Below are positions 58,407 through 64,000 of a DNA stretch of 64,000 bases, one piece after another. Position 1 is the stretch's first letter. Every line of letters begins with the position of its first letter. The translations under genes were made by a program, and so were the position numbers. Origin of the DNA: Shimia sp022448905. GTDB lineage: Bacteria; Pseudomonadota; Alphaproteobacteria; Rhodobacterales; Rhodobacteraceae. Where the stretch lies: NCBI RefSeq assembly GCF_047126315.1, contig NZ_CP138953.1, positions 1,798,001 to 1,862,000 of the forward strand, read 5' to 3'. The notes beneath the pieces are model-generated. The model was not told where the DNA came from, ran no database searches, and saw only the letters and a list, made by a program, of their open reading frames with translations.

Positions 58407-59273
58407 ATGCGCTCTGTCACCAAAGACAATATAACCGACGTTTTTACGTCCTATTTTGGCGATGACACGGACCCGCGCGTCAAAGAAGTGCTTTCGGCTT
58501 TGGCGCGTCACATCCATGACTTTGCCCGGGAGGTGAACTTGACCCACGACGAGTGGCGGGTTGGGATCGACTTTCTGACGCGGGCAGGGGAGATAACCAC
58601 CGCTGAGCGTCAAGAGTTTGTGTTGCTGTCCGATGTCATGGGCCTGTCCTCGCTGGTGGATATGCTGCACTCCACTCCGGAGGCCACCAGTTCCTCCGTG
58701 CTTGGCCCATTCCATGTGTCCAATCCGCCGCCGCTTGCGGTTGGGGGGGATATGAAGCGGGATTATGAAGGTGAAACCGTGCTCGTTGAAGGAACCGTGC
58801 GTGATACGGATGGTAATGCGATCCCGGGCGCCCAGATCGACATTTGGCAGACTGCACCGAACGGGATGTATTCCAGCCAGGACCCGGAGCAGGACATCCA
58901 TTCGTTCCATGGGCTGATGACGGCGGATGAAAATGGACGCTACGCGTTCACCACGGTGCGACCCGTGGAATACACTGTGCCCTCAGGTGGGCCGGTTGGT
59001 GATATTCTCAATGCGGCCGGGCGGCATCCGTGGCGCCCATCACACTTGCATTACATCGTGACCGCCGATGGCTTCCGCTCGCTGGTGACGGAAGTGTTCC
59101 CGGACGATGATCCTTATCTGGATCAGGATACGGTGTTTGGTGTGCGCGAGGACTTGGTCATGACCTATGTCCCGCAGCCTGCTGGCAGCTTCCCAGATGG
59201 GTTTGAACTGTCCGGCAAGGTCAATGGGCCCTACGCGCGGGTCGACTTTGATCTGGTATTGGCGAAAGCTTGA
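58407..59273 (+). CDS. Intradiol ring-cleavage dioxygenase (catechol/hydroxyquinol 1,2-dioxygenase type)
   Basis: 288 residues; ATG 58407 with GGAGG upstream. N-terminal helical dimerisation domain (1-95) as in catechol and hydroxyquinol 1,2-dioxygenases, then the beta-sandwich with Fe(III) ligands: Tyr of PNGMYSSQ, Tyr of PVEYTVP, and two His of HPWRPSHLHYIV. SSVLGPFHV and DIWQTAPNG are typical. Cleaves a catechol or hydroxyquinol-like ring to a muconate or maleylacetate-type product. Last gene of the operon, which also holds uptake, FAH and nitroreductase-like genes. Confidence 0.9.
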   Translation: MRSVTKDNITDVFTSYFGDDTDPRVKEVLSALARHIHDFAREVNLTHDEWRVGIDFLTRAGEITTAERQEFVLLSDVMGLSSLVDMLHSTPEATSSSVLGPFHVSNPPPLAVGGDMKRDYEGETVLVEGTVRDTDGNAIPGAQIDIWQTAPNGMYSSQDPEQDIHSFHGLMTADENGRYAFTTVRPVEYTVPSGGPVGDILNAAGRHPWRPSHLHYIVTADGFRSLVTEVFPDDDPYLDQDTVFGVREDLVMTYVPQPAGSFPDGFELSGKVNGPYARVDFDLVLAKA

Positions 59274-59281
59274 GCAGTGTT

Positions 59282-59303
59282 GGCCTGTCCTGAGGGGCGG
59301 GCC
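59282..59303. terminator. Hairpin between dioxygenase and gntR
   Basis: GGCCTGTCC-TGAG-GGGCGGGCC, nine pairs with two G-T wobbles, in the 36-bp convergent gap; no T-run. Confidence 0.5.
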
Positions 59304-59309
59304 GACTGC

Positions 59310-59996
59310 CTACTCTGGGGTGTCAAACTGCGCCGTCAGGAAGTCGCCGGTTTGCCGATAGTGTGAAATCAAGCGTTCCACCGCCAGATTGGCGTTGCGT
59401 TCGACGGTTGCCGCCAAAATGTCCGCGTGTTCGTTGCTGACGTCCCGCTTTTGATAGCCCGATGCGCGTCCCGCGAGATAGCGGTAGCGCACATTGAGAT
59501 CATACAGTTGGTTGCAAAACTTGAGCAAAATTGGGGAGTCACAGGCGGAAAGCAGTGCCATGTGAAAGGCTTTGTGGCGCTCTTCAAAGGCTTCCACATC
59601 GTCCCGGTTCTGCCGCCCCATACGGTGGTGGGCGAGGACAAGGCTTTCCTCCCAGTTTTGATTGCCGGAGGTAATGCTGCGCCGAAGGGCCATCTCTTCC
59701 AGGTGACAGCGCAGCATCAGGATCTCTTCGAAATTGCCGCGGCTTGCAGAGGCTGTCCGAAACCCGCGCTGATCAAGTCGTTCAACCAGTTGATCGCTCA
59801 CCAAAAGGCTTAGTGCTTCGCGGACAGGAGAGGCCCCGGTGTCCAGCGTCTTTCGCAATGTGTCGATTTTAAGTTTCTCGCCAGGGGACAACTCCCCGAT
59901 AACGATCATTCGACGCAACGCTGCATAAGCTTGCTGCGTGGCGGATCCGGTTTCGCCAGTCGGCTTAACTGGCGGTGTTTCGACTGGATTAAACAT
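59310..59996 (-). CDS. GntR family regulator (FadR/FCD subfamily)
   Basis: 228 residues. N-terminal winged HTH (QQAYAALRRMIVIGELSPGEKLKIDTLRKTLDTGASPVREALSLLVSDQLV, in part) and an all-helical FCD ligand domain with metal-binding positions (RHKAFHMALLSACDSP and NEHADILAAT). It closes the catabolic cluster, convergent to the dioxygenase. A near palindrome in its own promoter matches the one in the divergent catabolic promoter, which points to it as the pathway regulator with autoregulation. Confidence 0.9.
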   Translation of the reverse strand: MFNPVETPPVKPTGETGSATQQAYAALRRMIVIGELSPGEKLKIDTLRKTLDTGASPVREALSLLVSDQLVERLDQRGFRTASASRGNFEEILMLRCHLEEMALRRSITSGNQNWEESLVLAHHRMGRQNRDDVEAFEERHKAFHMALLSACDSPILLKFCNQLYDLNVRYRYLAGRASGYQKRDVSNEHADILAATVERNANLAVERLISHYRQTGDFLTAQFDTPE

Positions 59997-60003
59997 AACT
60001 TAA

Positions 60004-60016
60004 AAATATCGAAATT
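60004..60016. promoter_or_regulatory. GntR promoter half-palindrome
   Basis: AAATATCGAAATT, 8 bp upstream of the GntR start codon; 12 of 13 positions agree with the palindrome at 53338-53351. Confidence 0.5.
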
Positions 60017-60278
60017 GTGGATCTTCGCAATGAAAAATCGCAAATTTGGGATACTGTTTTTGCTTCGAGAGCAGAGAAAAATGCGAGGGCTGGCTTCCGA
60101 TCAGTCAATGCTGTCTAGAACAATTTTCGCCTCAAGGGAATGGTGCGCGGGGCGTGCGCGCCTGAGTCCCGCTGTGTGGTGAACTAACTTTCCGGGCGTC
60201 AAGTTTCAGATGTCTTTGACTGGCGTTTTACATTAGTTTTGGAAGCGAACGCGCGAATTTGCGCCAGAAGGACAGGCA

Positions 60279-61310
60279 ATGAGCGAGCCCAAAATCAAAA
60301 ACATGGAAGACTTCGCTGCGATCAGCGGGATTTCCCGGCCAACGATTTCGAAGTATTTCAACGATCCGGAGAGCGTGCGGAAAACCACGCGTGCGCGCAT
60401 CGAAGCGGCATTGGAGCAATATAATTACCGACCCAATATTTATGCGATCAATCAAAACCGAAGGCAGACAAAAAACATCGGTCTGGTGGTGCCCAATCTG
60501 ACCGATCCGTTTTTTGCCGGTATTGCTCGGACAATGGAAGGGATGATTTTGAAGGCGGGATTTAACCCACTGTTGCTGAGTTCCCACGCGGGGCCAGAGC
60601 AGGAAATCGCCAACCTGGACAGTTTACGCGCGATCAAGCCGGCAGGGGTGCTTTTGGCCCCATTGGGACGCGCGTCTGACACTGCAAAGGTGGCCGAGTT
60701 CGCAGAGGAAGTTCCGACGGTTCTTTTTGATGCCAATCTGGAAGGGGTCGGGGAGGCCTTCTTTGGTTCCGACAATGACCAAAGCATTGAACTGATTGTC
60801 GAATACCTGTGCAGAACCGGGGAGCCTCCGGTGTTTTTTGAAATGAAGTCTCCTATCAACCCAAACGCATACAAACGGCGAGCAGCCTATGTCGCGGCAA
60901 TGGAACGTTTGGACCAGAAGCCACATTTGATCCAGACAGATGGCGAGGGCTGGGACTTTGAGGAGATTGGATTTCGCGAAGGCACACGGTTGATTTCCAA
61001 TCGCCTGCTGCCAACCAACACAGTGCTGTGTTCCAATGACCGTTTGGCGATTGGTTTTTTGTCCGCTGCCTATGAAAACGGGTTGCGCGTTGGTTTAGGC
61101 GCAGGCAGTGCGTTGCGCGTGGCGGGGCACGATAACCATCCGTTCTCGCAATACACCTGTCCGTCGTTGACCACGGTTTCTCAAGACTACGATTCCATTG
61201 GGGCGAGGAGTGTGGAGACACTTTTGAGGCTAATTGAGTCGAGGCAGCGTGCGACAACGCGGGATGTTACATTATTTGAGGGGCGGTTGATTATGCGCGG
61301 CTCTGCGTAA
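60279..61310 (+). CDS. LacI family transcriptional regulator
   Basis: 343 residues. N-terminal HTH (MEDFAAISGISRPTISKYFNDPESVRKTTRARIEAAL, in part) with the LacI hinge, then a periplasmic-binding-like sugar domain (NIGLVVPNLTDPFFAGIARTMEG ... LCSNDRLAIGFLSAAYENG). Precedes and is co-oriented with a polyol/sugar ABC transporter, its likely target. Confidence 0.9.
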   Translation: MSEPKIKNMEDFAAISGISRPTISKYFNDPESVRKTTRARIEAALEQYNYRPNIYAINQNRRQTKNIGLVVPNLTDPFFAGIARTMEGMILKAGFNPLLLSSHAGPEQEIANLDSLRAIKPAGVLLAPLGRASDTAKVAEFAEEVPTVLFDANLEGVGEAFFGSDNDQSIELIVEYLCRTGEPPVFFEMKSPINPNAYKRRAAYVAAMERLDQKPHLIQTDGEGWDFEEIGFREGTRLISNRLLPTNTVLCSNDRLAIGFLSAAYENGLRVGLGAGSALRVAGHDNHPFSQYTCPSLTTVSQDYDSIGARSVETLLRLIESRQRATTRDVTLFEGRLIMRGSA

Positions 61311-61368
61311 TGCATTGATTAGTCTCATGTAATTATAAAAATTTGCGCGCGTAAAAAAAATAAACTGA

Positions 61369-61384
61369 CGCAAGGCGCATTGCG
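61369..61384. promoter_or_regulatory. Inverted repeat upstream of the ABC transporter, putative LacI operator
   Basis: CGCAAGGCGCATTGCG: arms CGCAA/TTGCG around six bases, 44 bp before the transporter start. Confidence 0.4.
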
Positions 61385-61442
61385 ACGATAGCCTGTGCGG
61401 GCAACATCCAGAGACAGGGAGGATCGGATGTCCTAAAGAAAC

Positions 61443-62711
61443 GTGCTTGGTGCGGTGAGTGCCATGACCTTGATGGCCGGTGCAGCTGCTGCCGACACCA
61501 GCCTGACCATTGCGATCGTGAACAACGGTCACATGATCAACATGCAAAAGGTTGCTGAAGCCTACACGGCAGAGACCGGAGTGGAACTGAACTGGGTTTC
61601 GCTGGAGGAAGGTGTTCTGCGCGAGCAAGTGACCTCCGATACGGCCACCGGTGGTGGCCAGTATGACATCATCAACATTGGCATGCAGGAAGCAGCTATC
61701 TGGGGCGCGGCAGGCTGGATTGAGCCTCTCAAGTTCGGCGCCACCTATGATGAAGGGGACATCTTGCCTGCGATCCGCGCGGGGCTGAGCCACGAGGGCC
61801 AAATGTATGCGGCGCCGTTCTATGGCGAGAGTTCCATGGTGATGTATCGCAAAGACCTCACGGACGCTGCCGGCGTGAACATTGCCGACAACGACAGCTG
61901 GGATAATGTGAAAGCTGCAGCCGCCGCGATCCACAACCCAGACGAAGGCGTTTACGGCGCCTGCCTGCGCGGCAAGCCAGGTTGGGGCGACAACATGGCC
62001 TTTATCACAACGGTGGTGAATTCCTTTGGCGGCGCTTGGTTTGACAAAGACTATCGCCCAACCATCGACAGCGACGAGTGGCGCGCAGCAATCAACTTCT
62101 ACGTTGACCTGCTTGGCAACTACGGTCCTCCGGGCTCAGAAGGCAACTCGTTCAACGAAATTCTTGCCCTTTATAACGAAGGCAAATGCGGGATGTGGAT
62201 TGACGCCACAATTGCTGCGTCCTTCCTGGAAGTAGATGGCGTTGCTTACGCGCAATCGCCAAACGCAGGTAACTCCGTCGGTGCCAACTGGCTATGGGCC
62301 TGGGCCATGGCCATTCCGGCTGGCTCTCCAAACGCCGAGGCGGCGTCCGATTTCATCGAGTGGGCAACTTCCAAAGAGTATGTGCAAGCTGTTGGTAACC
62401 ACCCAGAGTTTGGTTGGGGTTCAGTTCCGACAGGACAACGGGCGTCCACCTATGCGTTGCCTGAGTTCCAGGCCGCGGCCGGTTTCGCCAAGGCGGAAAT
62501 GATGGCGATTGAAAGCGCTGCACCACAGGCGACGGACTTGAAGCCATACGTAGGTGTGCAGTTTGCTGCCATCCCTGAGTTCCCAGAAGTGGGCTCCGCT
62601 GTTGCTCAAGAGATGGCCGCAGCATTGTCTGGTGCCAAGTCTGTCGATGAGGCCCTGGCTGCTTCACAGGCGGCTGCTGATGCGATCATGAAAGAGGCTG
62701 GCTACTATTAA
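61443..62711 (+). CDS. ABC transporter substrate-binding protein (polyol/sugar, SmoE-like) with premature stop at codon 3
   Basis: 422 residues as open from GTG 61443. The natural start is evidently ATG 61428, with GGGAGGATCG upstream. It reads Met-Ser then TAA (61434-61436), Arg-Asn, and then this frame. Without that TAA the protein would have a normal signal peptide (MS?RNVLGAVSAMTLMAGAAAADT). From the GTG the positive n-region is lost. The mature part is a full-length family 1 binding protein (TIAIVNNGHMINMQKVAEAY; ECQWFDYG-like SSMVMYRKDLTDAAG region; GANWLWAWAMAIP), similar to SmoE sorbitol/mannitol receptors. Either a nonsense mutation with possible reinitiation, or a sequencing error. 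Confidence 0.8.
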   Translation: MLGAVSAMTLMAGAAAADTSLTIAIVNNGHMINMQKVAEAYTAETGVELNWVSLEEGVLREQVTSDTATGGGQYDIINIGMQEAAIWGAAGWIEPLKFGATYDEGDILPAIRAGLSHEGQMYAAPFYGESSMVMYRKDLTDAAGVNIADNDSWDNVKAAAAAIHNPDEGVYGACLRGKPGWGDNMAFITTVVNSFGGAWFDKDYRPTIDSDEWRAAINFYVDLLGNYGPPGSEGNSFNEILALYNEGKCGMWIDATIAASFLEVDGVAYAQSPNAGNSVGANWLWAWAMAIPAGSPNAEAASDFIEWATSKEYVQAVGNHPEFGWGSVPTGQRASTYALPEFQAAAGFAKAEMMAIESAAPQATDLKPYVGVQFAAIPEFPEVGSAVAQEMAAALSGAKSVDEALAASQAAADAIMKEAGYY

Positions 62712-62725
62712 GCCTCTGCTCCCCG

Positions 62726-62759
62726 GGAGGGTTGCGGTCCCTAGCGTCGCCCTCCTTTT
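62726..62759 (+). terminator. Hairpin between binding protein and permease genes
   Basis: GGAGGG...CCCTCC with partial inner pairing, then TTTT, 15 bp after the stop. Such attenuating hairpins commonly let the binding protein be made in excess over the permeases. Confidence 0.5.
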
Positions 62760-62871
62760 AAAGCTAATCGCTGGCTTGCTCTGATAACTTAGCGACACGT
62801 ACCCTTCACCCAATTGCAATCTACGAACAACACGCTGAACGATTTTATCGTCTTGGCGGGAGGAAAGCCTC

Positions 62872-63810
62872 ATGTCTAAGAGAACGCTTCCAAGGCTCCT
62901 GCAAACCCCAGCGGTCCTATTGCTCTTAGTCTGGATGCTGGTGCCGCTAGGAATGACCTTGTATTTTTCGTTCATTCGCTATGTGCTGAACAGCCTGCGG
63001 CGACCTGAATGGACCAGCCCCAGTTTGAGCAACTGGCGGGGGTTTGGGAACTACGAATTTGTCCTGAAGTCCAAAGATTTCTTGCTCTCGATCCAAAACA
63101 GCCTCGTCATTGTCTGCAGCATCCTTTTTTTGACCGTGATCCTCGGTGTGCTGATCGCCGTGTTGATCAACCGTGCCTTTCCGGGTCGTGGGATCGTTCG
63201 CGTGCTGCTGATTTCGCCTTTCTTTGTCATGCCAGCCGTAAACGCCGTTCTGTGGATCAATATGATCTTGGATCCTGTGCTTGGTCTGCAGGGCATCACA
63301 GTGGGCAGCATCAACGACATGGTTGAGGGACTGCGCAATGCGCCGCTTGTGGGTTGGTTTTTCTCACTTTGGCCGGAGCTCACACCGATCTCTTTCCGGG
63401 CCACACAGACCTCCGCCCTTGCGGTCATCATTATGGTGACATGGCAGTGGACCCCCTTTGCGGTGCTGATTTTCATGACGTCACTGCAGTCTGAGGACCA
63501 GCAACAGAAAGAGGCGGCTGTTTTGGACGGTGCTGGTCCGTGGTCACAGTTTCGCTTTCTCACCTTGCCGCACTTGGGCCGACCAATTGCCATCGTGGTG
63601 ATGATCCAGGCGATTTTCCACCTGTCACTTTACGCGGAGATCGAGATCGTCAGCCGCGGGAACGGCAACAAGAACCTGCCATATCTGATCGGTGAGTTTG
63701 CCAACAACAACATCGGAGCTGCCAGCGCAACCGGCATCTTCGCAGTCATCCTTGCCAACATCGTCGCAATTTTTCTGCTGCGCATGATTGGCAAGACTTT
63801 GATGGAGTAA
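62872..63810 (+). CDS. ABC transporter permease (SmoF-like)
   Basis: 312 residues; ATG 62872 after GGAGGAAAG. Six or so membrane segments, first at about 13-33. The EAA loop (EAAVLDGAGPWSQFRFLTLP) contacts the ATPase. Family: MalF/UgpA-type permeases for sugars and polyols. Followed after 6 bp by the second permease. Confidence 0.9.
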   Translation: MSKRTLPRLLQTPAVLLLLVWMLVPLGMTLYFSFIRYVLNSLRRPEWTSPSLSNWRGFGNYEFVLKSKDFLLSIQNSLVIVCSILFLTVILGVLIAVLINRAFPGRGIVRVLLISPFFVMPAVNAVLWINMILDPVLGLQGITVGSINDMVEGLRNAPLVGWFFSLWPELTPISFRATQTSALAVIIMVTWQWTPFAVLIFMTSLQSEDQQQKEAAVLDGAGPWSQFRFLTLPHLGRPIAIVVMIQAIFHLSLYAEIEIVSRGNGNKNLPYLIGEFANNNIGAASATGIFAVILANIVAIFLLRMIGKTLME

Positions 63811-63816
63811 CGGACC

Positions 63817-64000
63817 ATGGCCATCGTTGCACAATCTTCAAAACTCTCGAATGTCCTCTGGCCAGTGCTGGCCTGGATTGTGGGGCTCCTGTTTTTCTTC
63901 CCAATCTTCTGGATGGTGCTGACCAGCTTCAAAACCGATGCTGATGCGGTGAAGTCTGAGTATCTGCTCTGGTTCACACCGACGCTCGAAAACTATCTCA
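63817..64000 (+). CDS. ABC transporter permease (SmoG-like), 3' partial
   Basis: 61 residues visible before the window ends. ATG 63817; MAIVAQSSKLSN then the first membrane segment (WPVLAWIVGLLFFFPIFWMV), followed by LTSFKTDADAV, the usual start of MalG-type permeases. Second permease of the polyol transporter; an ATPase gene is expected downstream. Confidence 0.85.
   Translation, partial: MAIVAQSSKLSNVLWPVLAWIVGLLFFFPIFWMVLTSFKTDADAVKSEYLLWFTPTLENYL

Overview
The window looks like chromosome of a marine Rhodobacteraceae (Roseobacter-group) alphaproteobacterium. The evidence is the 16S/23S sequences, the rrn layout ending in tRNA-fMet, TRAP and polyol-type ABC transporters, the DUF2849-cysI-cysH-DUF934 sulfur operon, a form II CO-dehydrogenase-like oxidoreductase, and several alphaproteobacterial small families. 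No CRISPR array or phage structural gene was seen.

Left arm (1-24.3 kb). A truncated molybdenum hydroxylase large subunit and its FAD subunit come first. They are followed by an exported protein, infC (read from an AUA codon), an alanine-rich membrane-anchored protein, ferredoxin-NADP reductase, and the assimilatory sulfate reduction operon with a divergent Lrp-type regulator. A small accessory patch (about 9.9-12.4 kb) holds two DUF1629/Imm11-like genes, each preceded by a decayed IS5-type transposase start. Then come an MFS transporter, a DctB/DctD-like two-component pair whose regulator lacks key AAA+ residues, three tandem M20 amidohydrolases, a CHASE-domain hybrid kinase and Kdo transferase.

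rrn operon (24.4-30.7 kb). The order is promoter, 16S, tRNA-Ala, tRNA-Ile, 23S, 5S, tRNA-fMet. The two spacer tRNAs are in reverse of the common order. A recurring hairpin motif precedes 23S, 5S and tRNA-fMet.

Island (30.7-46.1 kb). It is bounded by a 16-bp direct repeat of the tRNA-fMet 3' end, with a large serine recombinase at the tRNA end. Cargo: an IS3-family element, a SnoaL-like/PilZ pair, a molybdopterin-fold protein with a hybrid kinase, a second hybrid kinase with Hpt, DUF1289, a fasciclin protein, and an alpha/beta hydrolase with a divergent AraC regulator. A broken partial copy of that hydrolase is also present. Beyond the right repeat lies a graveyard: a second recombinase remnant, two IS3 relics, and a second identical IS3 copy that cuts off the start of an unknown gene.

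Right arm (49.2-64 kb). An IclR regulator is followed by an apparent catabolic regulon. YciI-like protein, malonyl-CoA decarboxylase and malonyl-CoA synthetase run one way. FAH-family hydrolase, RutE-like nitroreductase, OsmC, a TRAP transporter and an intradiol dioxygenase run the other way. A GntR regulator follows. A 14-bp palindrome in the shared divergent promoter recurs, nearly intact, in front of the GntR gene, which suggests one regulon. The window ends in a LacI regulator and a SmoEFG-like polyol ABC transporter whose binding-protein gene carries a stop at codon 3.
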